Source of the DNA: Pseudomonas putida
Lineage (GTDB): Bacteria > Pseudomonadota > Gammaproteobacteria > Pseudomonadales > Pseudomonadaceae
Assembly (NCBI RefSeq): GCF_003228315.1
Contig: NZ_CP029693.1
Span: 1,736,001-1,800,000, forward strand
Direction of reading: 5' to 3'
DNA: 64,000 nucleotides
Part shown: positions 47,445 through 55,232 of the stretch, piece after piece
Layout: each line of letters opens with the position of its first letter
How positions within the stretch are numbered: position 1 is the first letter of the stretch
Notes under the pieces: generated by a model
The model's database searches: none
Seen by the model: the letters and a program-made list of their open reading frames with translations, nothing else
Told to the model about the DNA's origin: nothing
Made by a program: the position numbers and the translations under genes

Positions 47445-47939
47445 TCATTTCGAGGCATTGCGAGGATCATCCTGTTTATCGACATACTCGATTCCCAGCG
47501 GCCCGGTCCCATATACCTGCGAGATGTACTCACCTGATCTGGCCCAATGAAAATGCGGGGTATTGGCCGGAAGGATCACAACGCTGCCCGGGCCGTAGGC
47601 AACTAGTTTGTCCGGATCGAAAACAGTGCCAAAGCCGATGTAGAAAACACCGGACATGACGGTGTAGATGCGGTTTTCGGGGTGGATGTGGGGCATCAGC
47701 TTGATGCCGTTGGGGACTTTGACGCGGACCACGTAAGGGGCTGGTTTGCCGGGGTCGCCGGCGATGACGGCCAGTTTTACTTCTACGGGGAAGGCGGGAA
47801 AGCTGCGCCATTCCACGTCTTCGTTGTGTATAGAGCCTGTTTTGTCCAGGGGCAGTGGTTCTGCCTGGGCCAGAGGGATGATTGCGCTTGCGACGATAAA
47901 TGCTGCCAGACCTGCTGTTTTAATCATGCTTTTGATCAT
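47445..47939 (-). CDS. Exported cupin-domain protein
   Basis: A 164-residue protein with a signal peptide (IKTAGLAAFIVASAIIPLAQA). One cupin barrel follows: PHIHPENRIYTVMSGVFYIGFG gives the first metal motif (H-x-H-x3-E) and GPGSVVILPANTPHFHWA the second histidine motif. Single-domain cupins bind a divalent metal, and many have oxygenase or epimerase activity. AGGGGATC precedes the ATG. It is divergent from the first repeat-protein cassette and follows the acyl-CoA oxidase-like gene. Confidence 0.82.
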   Translation of the reverse strand: MIKSMIKTAGLAAFIVASAIIPLAQAEPLPLDKTGSIHNEDVEWRSFPAFPVEVKLAVIAGDPGKPAPYVVRVKVPNGIKLMPHIHPENRIYTVMSGVFYIGFGTVFDPDKLVAYGPGSVVILPANTPHFHWARSGEYISQVYGTGPLGIEYVDKQDDPRNASK

Positions 47940-48073
47940 GAAAGATCCCCTGCTCCGTCACTCATACAAAACCGATTAGTCCACTGTATTAGTGATCGGC
48001 AAAGATGATAACGATGCGGTGACGCACAACTGTTGATACGCAATGTAATCAACGGCCGGACCGCAATTCCCCC

Positions 48074-48173
48074 TGTAGGAGCGAGCATGCTCGCGATGGA
48101 CTCAAGGACGCCGCGTTTATCCAGATATCCCGCGTTATCGTTGACGACCATCGCGAGCAGGCTCGCTCCTACA
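48074..48173. repeat. REPIN, mixed arms, degenerate spacer
   Basis: Left arm is the CATGCTC type while the right arm is the CAGGCTC type, unlike other elements. The spacer keeps CGCGTTATCGTTGACGACC but has lost the GGGGTGTC part. Confidence 0.8.
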
Positions 48174-48175
48174 GG

Positions 48176-48319
48176 GGGCATCATCAAAGCCACGAGCGGT
48201 AGTCCGCCCGCCATATCAATGCCGTCGATGTTCGCAATCACCTCAATCAAGTTCTGTTAAAAACCCTGCGGCGTAACAATGGCTCCACACCAACCAGAAC
48301 ACCCCCGGAGCACACGATC
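48176..48319 (+). promoter_or_regulatory. Conserved leader of repeat-protein cassette 1
   Basis: About 120 bases upstream of the ATG are almost identical in the three cassettes (compare 50838 and 52205), including AACCCTGCGGCGTAACAATG and GGAG 9 bases before the ATG. Such conservation outside coding sequence implies promoter and leader moved together with the gene. Confidence 0.6.
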
Positions 48320-48805
48320 ATGAAACGCCAAACCATCCTCAGCATCGTTTTCTCGGTTTTCGCAGTGAACGCTTTCGCCGCCACTTCCGCTCAACCTGTT
48401 GTCGCTGAAGGCGGCTCGGATCGTTTGATCGAAAGCCGTGTGGCAGAAGGTGGTTCCGACCGCCTGCAACAGAATCGTGTTGCCGAAGGTGGTTCGGATC
48501 GCCTGCTGGAAAAACGTAACGCAGTCGCTGCCGATGGTTCGGATCGTTTGAAAGGTAATGAAGTCGCCGCTGATGGCTCTGATCGCCTGAAAGGTAACGA
48601 AGTTGCTGCCGATGGCTCTGATCGCTTGAAAGGTAACGAAGTCGCCGCTGACGGCTCCGACCGCCTGCATGGCAACACTGTCGCCGCCGATGGCTCTGAC
48701 CGTCTGCACGGCAACACTGTCGCCGCCGATGGCTCTGACCGTCTGCACGGCAACACTGTCGCCGCCGATGGCTCCGACCGCCTGCACGGCAACACTGTCG
48801 CCTAA
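48320..48805 (+). CDS. Secreted 13-residue-repeat protein, copy 1 (10 repeats)
   Basis: A 161-residue protein with a signal peptide (KRQTILSIVFSVFAVNAFA) and then ten tandem units of 13 residues. Three are VAEGGSDRL-type, then VAADGSDRLKGNE three times and VAADGSDRLHGNT four times. The DNA repeats are 39 bases and nearly identical. Every unit has the GSDRL core; no cysteine or aromatic residue occurs. I do not recognise a functional domain. The repeats may bind metal or form an extended fibre, which is speculative. It ends at a strong terminator. Confidence 0.8.
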   Translation: MKRQTILSIVFSVFAVNAFAATSAQPVVAEGGSDRLIESRVAEGGSDRLQQNRVAEGGSDRLLEKRNAVAADGSDRLKGNEVAADGSDRLKGNEVAADGSDRLKGNEVAADGSDRLHGNTVAADGSDRLHGNTVAADGSDRLHGNTVAADGSDRLHGNTVA

Positions 48806-48830
48806 GACATTCGCTTCACCGCAACACCCG

Positions 48831-48864
48831 CAAAAAGCCCGGCCTGATCAGCCGGGCTTTTTCG
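48831..48864. terminator. Terminator after cassette 1
   Basis: AAAAAGCCCGGC...GCCGGGCTTTTT hairpin; identical stem at 52756 and 58184, one base different at 51338. Confidence 0.85.
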
Positions 48865-48878
48865 TGCCTGATTTCAAC

Positions 48879-49919
48879 TCAATCTAAGGAACGAACACTC
48901 CTGTCATCACGCGCAAAACGCATCGCATACTCCTTTGGACTGACCCCCAGCCGCCGGACGAACGCTTTGCGCAGCACATCAACACTGTTGTAACCGCATC
49001 GACGCGCGATCTCCTCCATCGAGCGCCCTCCCATCTCGAACGCCCTGCACGCCGCCTCAAGCCGCACGTCCTCGACATACTTCGCCGGTGTGGTTTTCAG
49101 GTCTCGCGCAAACTGCCGAATCAAGGTCCTGACGCTGGTCGACATGCGGTCGGCGAGAATTTCGACGGTCAGTTCCGTGTGCAGGTGTTCGCTGATCCAC
49201 ACGCACAACTTATCCAGGCTCGAACCGCTCGCACGCTGGGATTGCAGGGTCACGCTGAACTGCGCCTGGCCACCCGGACGACGCAGGAACAGGACCAGAT
49301 TCTTTGCGATGTCCATTGCCATTTCATCGCCAAGATCCTCACCGACCAGCGCCAGTGCCAGATCGATGCCGGCCGAGATGCCCGCCGAGGTGTAGATATG
49401 GCCGTCCTTGATCCAGATCGGGTTGGCGTCGACCTCGACCATGGGAAAACGCTCGGCCAATTCCCGCGCCATCCCCCAATGGGTCGTCGCCCGACGCCCG
49501 TCCAGCAGACCGGCGCCGGCCAGGGCAAACGCGGCAACGCAGATCGAACACACGCGACGCATGTTCGCCGAGCGCTCGCGTATCCAGACCATCGCCTCGC
49601 GATCCGGGTTGCTCGCCGAGTCCCAGCCGCTGGCGACTATCAGGGTATCGATGGGCTTGTCGTCCAGGCGCTCCTGCGCAAGGGTTTTGTGGGCGATCAA
49701 GCCAATGCCGGTCGCGCTTTGCAGTTGAAGATCGGCAGTAGAAGACACCAGTTCCAGCCGGTAAGGCGCGACCTCGCCGCCATACAGGCGATTGGCAACG
49801 GTAAAGACCTCCGCCGGGCCGATGACGTCGAGGGCATCCACGGGGTTCAAGCCCAGGATCACCACGCGTTTCTGCGCCTGACTGCCGCGCTGCCCACGGT
49901 TGCTCGAAGGTTTTTTCAT
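48879..49919 (-). CDS. GlxA family transcriptional regulator (DJ-1/PfpI + AraC)
   Basis: A 346-residue protein. A DJ-1/PfpI-like domain (VSSTADLQLQ, cysteine in SICVAAFALAGAGLLDGRRATTHW) is followed by an AraC domain with LTVEILADRMSTSVRTLIRQF and SMEEIARRCGYNSVDVLRKAFVRRLGVSP. The start at 49919 has ACGAGG upstream. It is divergent from an HD-domain enzyme gene with about 130 bases between, which it probably controls. The N-terminus is Lys/Arg-rich (KKPSSNRGQRGSQAQKR). Confidence 0.87.
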   Translation of the reverse strand: MKKPSSNRGQRGSQAQKRVVILGLNPVDALDVIGPAEVFTVANRLYGGEVAPYRLELVSSTADLQLQSATGIGLIAHKTLAQERLDDKPIDTLIVASGWDSASNPDREAMVWIRERSANMRRVCSICVAAFALAGAGLLDGRRATTHWGMARELAERFPMVEVDANPIWIKDGHIYTSAGISAGIDLALALVGEDLGDEMAMDIAKNLVLFLRRPGGQAQFSVTLQSQRASGSSLDKLCVWISEHLHTELTVEILADRMSTSVRTLIRQFARDLKTTPAKYVEDVRLEAACRAFEMGGRSMEEIARRCGYNSVDVLRKAFVRRLGVSPKEYAMRFARDDRSVRSLD

Positions 49920-50046
49920 GGATTGAACCTCGTGTGAATGCCCTGACAGGCGAATCACTCTGGCACAAATAAACTGAAAATAGTCATTTTGGACATTGGC
50001 GATAACTTTAGATTGGAGGCCAGTCAACTTCACTTGGTAAGCCCAC

Positions 50047-50688
50047 ATGAATACCCCAGTCACTATCGGCGGCATCATCGCCCCGGACTCCGAACTCACC
50101 CGCAAGGCGGCATCGCTCGTTGATCGGGTCCACTCCAGGGCGCTCAGCAATCACGTGCATCGCACATGGTGGTTCGCCGACTTTCTCGGTCAGCGACGTG
50201 GTTTCAAATACGACCGCGAAACGGTCTATCTCGCCGCACTGCTGCATGATCTGGGGCTCACCGACGAGTTCTGCGCCGACCAGCGTTTTGAAGTCGATGG
50301 CGCTGATGCGGCCAGCCGTTTCCTGCTCTCGAACGGCTACCCGCAGGAGAAGGCAGAGCTGGTCTGGGATGCCATCGCGCTGCACTCCAGTGCCGGTATC
50401 GCCGATCGCAAGCAGCCGGAAATCGCCCTGATCTACATGGGCGCCCACGTCGATGTCATGGGCCTGTTCATGGAAGAAATCACGCCCTCGCTGATCGACG
50501 ACACCCTCGCGCTGTATCCCCGCATCGGCATGAAGGCCGCGTTTGCCCAGGCGGTGGCCGAAGTCGCCAGGAAGAAACCGCATACCGCCATCGGCACCGG
50601 GCTGGCGGATGTCGGACGTCGCCACATCCATGGGTTCGATTGCCCGAACGTGTGTGACCTGATCGACAACGCACCGTTCGATAGTTAA
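50047..50688 (+). CDS. HD-domain hydrolase, cyanamide hydratase-like
   Basis: A 213-residue HD-superfamily protein. Metal ligands are seen in NHVHRTWWFADF, the HD pair in YLAALLHDLGLTD, and later histidine/aspartate in IALHSSAGIADR and MGAHVDVMG. Spacing resembles the DDI2/cyanamide hydratase group rather than nucleotide phosphohydrolases. It is divergent from a GlxA regulator. Substrate unproven. Confidence 0.82.
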   Translation: MNTPVTIGGIIAPDSELTRKAASLVDRVHSRALSNHVHRTWWFADFLGQRRGFKYDRETVYLAALLHDLGLTDEFCADQRFEVDGADAASRFLLSNGYPQEKAELVWDAIALHSSAGIADRKQPEIALIYMGAHVDVMGLFMEEITPSLIDDTLALYPRIGMKAAFAQAVAEVARKKPHTAIGTGLADVGRRHIHGFDCPNVCDLIDNAPFDS

Positions 50689-50735
50689 GGGGGATTCTTC
50701 GAGAAAAACGGGATGTCATGTACGGCATGAATCCC

Positions 50736-50835
50736 TGTAGGAGCGAGCCTGCTCGCGATGGACGTCAACGATAACGCGGGCAGCCTGACACCCCACTGCG
50801 CCCTCAGGTTCATCGCGAGCATGCTCGCTCCTACA
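50736..50835. repeat. REPIN, long class, reverse spacer, mixed arms
   Basis: Left arm CCTGCTC, right arm CATGCTC. Precedes cassette 2 as the element at 48074 precedes cassette 1, and the bases after both are alike. Confidence 0.85.
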
Positions 50836-50837
50836 AG

Positions 50838-50981
50838 GGGCTTCATCAAGCTCACGAGCGGTAGTCCGGTCGCCCTATCAATGCCGTCGATGTTCGCAAT
50901 CACGTCAATCAAGTTCTGTTGAAAACCCTGCGGCGTAACAATGGCTCCACACCAACCAGAACACCCCCGGAGCACACGATC
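50838..50981 (+). promoter_or_regulatory. Conserved leader of cassette 2
   Basis: Near-identical to 48176-48319, with similarity beginning just at the REPIN edge (CACGAGCGGTAGTCCG). Confidence 0.6.
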
Positions 50982-51311
50982 ATGAAACGCCAAACCATCC
51001 TCAGCATCGTTTTCTCGGTTTTCGCAGTGAACGCTTTCGCCGCCACTTCCGCTCAACCTGTTGTCGCTGAAGGCGGCTCGAATCGCCTGATCGAAAGCCG
51101 CGTGGCAGAAGGCGGTTCCGATCGCCTGCAACAGAATCGTGTTGCCGAAGGTGGTTCGGATCGCCTGCTGGAAAAACGTAACGCAGTCGCTGCCGATGGT
51201 TCGGATCGTTTGAAAGGTAATGAAGTCGCCGCCGATGGCTCCGATCGCCTGAAAGGCAACGAAGTCGCCGCCGATGGCTCCGACCGCCTGCACGGCAACA
51301 CCGTCGCCTGA
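50982..51311 (+). CDS. Secreted 13-residue-repeat protein, copy 2 (6 repeats)
   Basis: A 109-residue protein with the same signal peptide as copy 1. The mature part has three GGS-type units (the first reads GGSNRL), two VAADGSDRLKGNE and one VAADGSDRLHGNT. The length difference from copy 1 is exactly four units. It lies between an HD-domain enzyme and a possible nuclease gene, with its own terminator. Confidence 0.8.
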   Translation: MKRQTILSIVFSVFAVNAFAATSAQPVVAEGGSNRLIESRVAEGGSDRLQQNRVAEGGSDRLLEKRNAVAADGSDRLKGNEVAADGSDRLKGNEVAADGSDRLHGNTVA

Positions 51312-51337
51312 GACATTCGCTTCACAGCAACACCCAC

Positions 51338-51369
51338 AAAAAGCCCGGTCTGATCAGCCGGGCTTTTTC
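51338..51369. terminator. Terminator after cassette 2
   Basis: As at 48831, with one base change in the loop-side stem (GGTC for GGCC). Confidence 0.85.
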
Positions 51370-51487
51370 GTGCTCGCCGTTTCACTCACAGACCATGAGC
51401 GGCCTCTATTGCGCTGGAGGATTGCCCCGGTGTTGAATGCCACTGTTTGGCCATCAATTATCGTTCGAATCCACAAGGAAGTTACCC

Positions 51488-52120
51488 ATGCCGGGCATCA
51501 GTAACGTTGCAACCGCCTTTAGCGAATTCATGCAGTCCTGGGAGGTGGAACGCAACTATCTACCCTCTTCAATCGGTGCACTGGCCAACGGCTTCGAAGG
51601 ATGGCTGAAGTTCGAGTTTTACTTCTGGCTGATCCGCGCCCGTCACCTTCGCGGCCCTCACGATGGCTGGATGGGCGATGTCGGCGTCGAGTACAAGGTC
51701 GCGCTCGATCAGCGCTGGACCGACATGGATATCGAAAAGAAACAATGCGACATGTGGGTCCGCGACCACGACGAAAAGCGCTTTCACTTCATCGAACTCA
51801 AGGCACCTTTCGCCAATAACAACCAGGGCAAGATGTTCGAGAGCGCGGCCAAGGATTATTGGTACATGACCCGCCTGAAAGCACAGGCGGAGAAGGTCGC
51901 GACAGGCAGTGTGATTATTCTGGGTGTGAACTTTGAGGAGGAGGAGCGCTGGGAGCGGCACCTGCGACAGGTCGAGGAGTATGCGGGCTACGTCGAGCAT
52001 TCATCCAGCGCGTCCGGTGTGGTGCCTGGGGTAGACGGTTTGAGGTGGGCGGTGCTGACCATGCATTACCCGCAGGTGGGTGGGTTTGTGCCGCCGACAA
52101 CCGAGGCACAAATGCTGTGA
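51488..52120 (+). CDS. Possible PD-(D/E)XK-fold protein
   Basis: A 210-residue protein without a clear family. It has an N-terminal helical region (FSEFMQSWEVERNYLPSS...FEGWLKFEFYFWLI), then EYKVALDQRW...DMWVRDHDEKRFHFIELKAPF. D-x-hydrophobic stretch-E-L-K resembles a PD-(D/E)XK nuclease core, and GSVIILGVNF with a helical RLKAQAEK follows. AAGGAAG precedes the ATG. It sits between repeat cassettes 2 and 3. Fold and function are inferred only from that motif. Confidence 0.6.
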   Translation: MPGISNVATAFSEFMQSWEVERNYLPSSIGALANGFEGWLKFEFYFWLIRARHLRGPHDGWMGDVGVEYKVALDQRWTDMDIEKKQCDMWVRDHDEKRFHFIELKAPFANNNQGKMFESAAKDYWYMTRLKAQAEKVATGSVIILGVNFEEEERWERHLRQVEEYAGYVEHSSSASGVVPGVDGLRWAVLTMHYPQVGGFVPPTTEAQML

Positions 52121-52169
52121 TCGCCAGGCCGCTGCGTTAATCCTGGCAGTGTGCGTCATCGTTGACGCC

Positions 52170-52194
52170 CATCGCGAGCAGGCTCGCTCCCACA
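52170..52194. repeat. Single REP arm
   Basis: One arm ATCGCGAGCAGGCTCGCTCC, preceded by GTCATCGTTGACGCCC, which is the right end of a long-class spacer; the left half of the REPIN is lost. Confidence 0.8.
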
Positions 52195-52204
52195 GGGGCG
52201 ATAG

Positions 52205-52321
52205 TCTGCTCACCCTATCAATGCCGTCGATGTTCGCCATCACATCAATCAAGTTCTATTGAAAACCCTGCGGCGTAACAATGGCTCCACACCAACCAAA
52301 ACACCCCCGGAGCACACGATC
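52205..52321 (+). promoter_or_regulatory. Conserved leader of cassette 3
   Basis: Same leader as cassettes 1 and 2 with a handful of changes (for example TTCTATTG for TTCTGTTG). Confidence 0.6.
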
Positions 52322-52729
52322 ATGAAACGCCAAACCATCCTCAGCATCGTTTTCTCGGTTTTCGCAGTGAACGCTTTCGCCGCCACTTCCGCTCAACCCG
52401 TGGTCGCTGAAGGCGGCTCGGATCGTCTGATCGAAAGCCGTGTAGCGGAAGGTGGCTCTGACCGCCTGCAACAGAATCGTGTGGCTGAAGGTGGTTCGGA
52501 TCGCCTGCTGGAAAAACGTAACGCAGTCGCTGCCGATGGTTCGGATCGTTTGAAAGGTAACGAAGTTGCCGCTGATGGCTCTGATCGCCTGAAAGGTAAC
52601 GAAGTTGCTGCCGACGGTTCTGATCGCCTGAAAGGCAACGAAGTTGCTGCCGATGGCTCTGATCATCTGAAAGGCAACGAAGTCGCTGCCGATGGCTCCG
52701 ACCGCCTGCACGGCAGCACCGTCGCTTAA
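52322..52729 (+). CDS. Secreted 13-residue-repeat protein, copy 3 (8 repeats)
   Basis: A 135-residue protein of the same family. Three GGSDRL units, four VAADGSD-type LKGNE units (one reads DHLKGNE) and a final LHGST unit. The length differs from copy 1 by exactly two units. Synonymous differences between copies show the arrays have diverged a little since duplication. Confidence 0.8.
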   Translation: MKRQTILSIVFSVFAVNAFAATSAQPVVAEGGSDRLIESRVAEGGSDRLQQNRVAEGGSDRLLEKRNAVAADGSDRLKGNEVAADGSDRLKGNEVAADGSDRLKGNEVAADGSDHLKGNEVAADGSDRLHGSTVA

Positions 52730-52755
52730 GACATTCGCTTCACAGCAACACCCGC

Positions 52756-52787
52756 AAAAAGCCCGGCCTGATCAGCCGGGCTTTTTC
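52756..52787. terminator. Terminator after cassette 3
   Basis: Same GCCCGGC/GCCGGGC hairpin as at 48831. Confidence 0.85.
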
Positions 52788-53170
52788 GTGGATGCTGTAG
52801 TGAAAGCGGCATCAGCTCCATTGGCCAGTTACGTTGTTCCGCAACGCCCTCCAGACAAAGAGACAAGTCACTCTCAATCCAACAAATAAACACGCCACCT
52901 CTTCTCAACCGAGGGTGAGTGAACGGTTTGCAGATTTCCCGTAGCGGTTGAACCGGTTGTGAAGCTTGAAGGCATTTTATGATCGAAAAAAATCCGGCTG
53001 TGGTGACAGCTCTTTCTTGCACTCTGTAGTGATCAGCATTGACTGTCTGATGTGCAACACCTGCATTGTCCAAATTGAATAGATGTTCAAGTGCAAATAT
53101 CTCAACTTCATCGAGCTTCACTCATCTCCCTCACAACAATGATTGAGTTCCTGGCCTTCGCCATATCGCC

Positions 53171-53202
53171 AAAAGCCCCTGACTCAGGGTTACAGGGGCT
53201 CT
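53171..53202. terminator. Hairpin with terminator form
   Basis: AGCCCCTG and CAGGGGCT pair around a 12-base loop, followed by CTTC. It lies beyond the stop of the binding-protein gene, read on the minus strand into AAAA-complement (TTTT), so it may end that gene. Confidence 0.55.
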
Positions 53203-53289
53203 TCACATCTGTCAGTCATGGATTTGAATCCCGGACACAACAGTCACGTTTTAATACTGCTGAACAGAAGACAAATTAAGCCTGTACGG

Positions 53290-54072
53290 TTAATTACCAC
53301 ACACTTCGAACTTGAAATACTTTTCCTGCAGGCGTTTGCAGGTGCCATTGGCGTTAACGGCGGCAATCGCCGAATTGAACTGTTCCAGCATCGCTTTGTC
53401 GCCTTTGCGCACAGCGATTCCGTTGCCTTCGCCAAAGTATTTCGGGTCATCATAGTCAGGACCGACCACGGTATAACCCTTACCCGCTTCGGTATTGAGG
53501 AAGGCTTCATAGACATTGACGATATCGGCCAGCCCCGCATCCAGTCGACCCGCTACCAGGTCCAGAAAGAGTTGCCCCTGTGACCCGTAACGCACGACTT
53601 CTACTCCATTGGGTGCAAAGACGTCCGAAGCGAAGCGATCGTTTGTCGTTCCCTGTTGGACTCCGACTTTTTTGCCTTTAAGGTCGACCAACGGATTATT
53701 GATGACAATTCCCGACTTCATGACCAGTTTGGCGGGCATGCTCCGATAATACTGATGGGTAAAGTCAACGGACTTCAGGCGCTCCGAGGTAATCAACATG
53801 GAAGAGAGAATGGCATCAATCTTCCTGACTTTCAGTGATGGAATAAGTCCATCAAACTCCTGATCCACCCAGACACACTTGACTTTCATTTCCGCGCAAA
53901 GGGCATTGCCCATGTCATAATCGAAACCGGCGGTACCTCCATCGATTGTTTTGTATGAAAATGGCGGATAACTCGGCTCTATTCCGATGCGCACGGTTTT
54001 TGGCTCTTCGGCTGATGCCAGCGTCGATATCAAGGCGAGCGCAAAGAGCCCGATCAACTTGATCATACTCAT
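53290..54072 (-). CDS. Amino-acid ABC transporter substrate-binding protein
   Basis: A 260-residue periplasmic protein. Signal peptide (KLIGLFALALISTLASA), then VRIGIEPSYPPFSYKTIDGGTAGFDYDMGNALCAEMKVKCVWV, the family-3 solute-binding signature for basic amino acids, and FDGLIPSLKVRKIDAILSSMLITSERLKSVDFT. No permease or ATPase is nearby. It is downstream of a ureohydrolase gene on the same strand, and arginine or agmatine may be the ligand (inference). Confidence 0.87.
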   Translation of the reverse strand: MSMIKLIGLFALALISTLASAEEPKTVRIGIEPSYPPFSYKTIDGGTAGFDYDMGNALCAEMKVKCVWVDQEFDGLIPSLKVRKIDAILSSMLITSERLKSVDFTHQYYRSMPAKLVMKSGIVINNPLVDLKGKKVGVQQGTTNDRFASDVFAPNGVEVVRYGSQGQLFLDLVAGRLDAGLADIVNVYEAFLNTEAGKGYTVVGPDYDDPKYFGEGNGIAVRKGDKAMLEQFNSAIAAVNANGTCKRLQEKYFKFEVCGN

Positions 54073-54146
54073 TATTTATATTCCTGTTTTTATTGGGTTT
54101 AGTGAAAGTATAAATATACAAACGCTTGAACTTTAAAATCACGGCT

Positions 54147-55109
54147 TCACTTGTATTGGTTATAAGCCCCTCCAGTTCCCCATGAAGAGCCCAAAACATT
54201 AAGAATCATTCTGCCGGCTGTAATGCAGGTCACGGCGTTACTGGCATCGAAGCTGGGCGCAACCTCTACAACATCCATGCCCACCACCTTGCAACGGCGC
54301 GACACGGCCCGAAGCAACGGTGCAATCTGGTCGAAGCGCAAACCACCGGGCGACGGCGCAAGAACGCCGGGCATGCCGGAAGGATCCAGCCCGTCGGCGT
54401 CGACGGTGATATAGACGGCCGCCCCTTTGGGGATCGTGTCGAGCACCGGCTCTATCCCGGCGCTGTGTATCTGTTGCGCGGTGAAAATCCGCGACCCGTA
54501 TTCCTCTGCCGCGGCAAACTCCTCACGTCTGGCGCTGCCCGTTCCTCGCATTCCGATCTGCGTCATACCCGAAATCCAGGGCTTTTCGCTGGCCCAACGC
54601 AAAGGGCTGCTGTACCCGCGACGAACGCCACCCACCTCGGCCCGCCAGTCCAGGTGGGCATCGATATGCAGGATGTGCACGGGGGCTTGCAGGACCGCCA
54701 GGGCGTCCAGTGCCGGGATCGTGACCCCATGATCCCCGCCCAGGATGAACACCTGTGCGCCATCGCCCCAGAGGCTGGCCAGCAATTCGGTCACCAATGA
54801 AGCGTGTTCGTCATAGCTACCCTTCGTCCAGGGCATGTTGCCGTAGTCGACGCAGTGGGGTGGCAGCACACTTGCGAGTTCAGCGCCAAGGTCAAAATCC
54901 CAATGTTCCTTGCCATCGCAGAATTGACCCGATTGCCAGCGAATGGCGTCCGGTGCGCGCGCCTGGTCATTGGGGTACGTGTTGCCCGGGTAGGGTTCAC
55001 TGTGCGGAAGCCCCAGCAGCGCCACTTGCGTAGTCTGGGCCCGTGGATTTGTCGCGACAGGCCAGTCCAGAAAAGGACGAACCGGGGCATGGGTGGTTTG
55101 CATGGTCAT
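54147..55109 (-). CDS. Arginase/agmatinase family ureohydrolase
   Basis: A 320-residue enzyme with the binuclear-Mn motifs in order: FILGGDHGVT, LHIDAHLDWR, ITVDADGLDPS, and EVAPSFDASN. GGAG lies about 11 bases before the ATG. Family members hydrolyse a guanidino group to urea. It could be agmatinase, guanidinobutyrase or a related guanidino-acid hydrolase. It lies next to a basic-amino-acid binding protein and is divergent from an ArgP-like regulator. Confidence 0.87.
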   Translation of the reverse strand: MTMQTTHAPVRPFLDWPVATNPRAQTTQVALLGLPHSEPYPGNTYPNDQARAPDAIRWQSGQFCDGKEHWDFDLGAELASVLPPHCVDYGNMPWTKGSYDEHASLVTELLASLWGDGAQVFILGGDHGVTIPALDALAVLQAPVHILHIDAHLDWRAEVGGVRRGYSSPLRWASEKPWISGMTQIGMRGTGSARREEFAAAEEYGSRIFTAQQIHSAGIEPVLDTIPKGAAVYITVDADGLDPSGMPGVLAPSPGGLRFDQIAPLLRAVSRRCKVVGMDVVEVAPSFDASNAVTCITAGRMILNVLGSSWGTGGAYNQYK

Positions 55110-55186
55110 TACTCGGATACTCCTGTTGAAGCCGTGGCGTGTTGTCCAGGCACATTGAGTAGACGTAATGCCACGAGTATCCTCAA

Positions 55187-55201
55187 GCTAAATAAATTAG
55201 C
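55187..55201. promoter_or_regulatory. Possible LysR-type operator between ureohydrolase and ArgP-like genes
   Basis: GCTAA-ATAAA-TTAGC is a perfect 5-5-5 inverted repeat with the T-N11-A form, midway in the 120-base divergent region. Confidence 0.45.
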
Positions 55202-55232
55202 CTGTCTTTAAAAAAACTAAACCAGAGGCACC

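Larger units (their letters stand above)
52730..53289. other. Gene-poor, AT-richer stretch after cassette 3
   Basis: It holds the cassette terminator at 52756-52787 and a second hairpin at 53171-53202 (AGCCCCTG...CAGGGGCT). No convincing gene, RNA gene or complete repeat is seen between 52800 and 53290. It may be a remnant of past insertion. Confidence 0.5.

Noticed and set aside
48400..48800. Regular direct repeats that might be a CRISPR array
   Set aside because: The 39-base units are in frame, encode 13-residue repeats and have no unique spacers.
52726..53121. Minus-strand frame of about 130 codons after cassette 3
   Set aside because: It runs through the cassette terminator, has no ribosome site and no recognisable family.
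53205..53260. Segment GGATTTGAATCCCGG that resembles a tRNA T-arm
   Set aside because: No matching acceptor stem, D-arm or anticodon arm could be found, so it is not called a tRNA or an attachment site.
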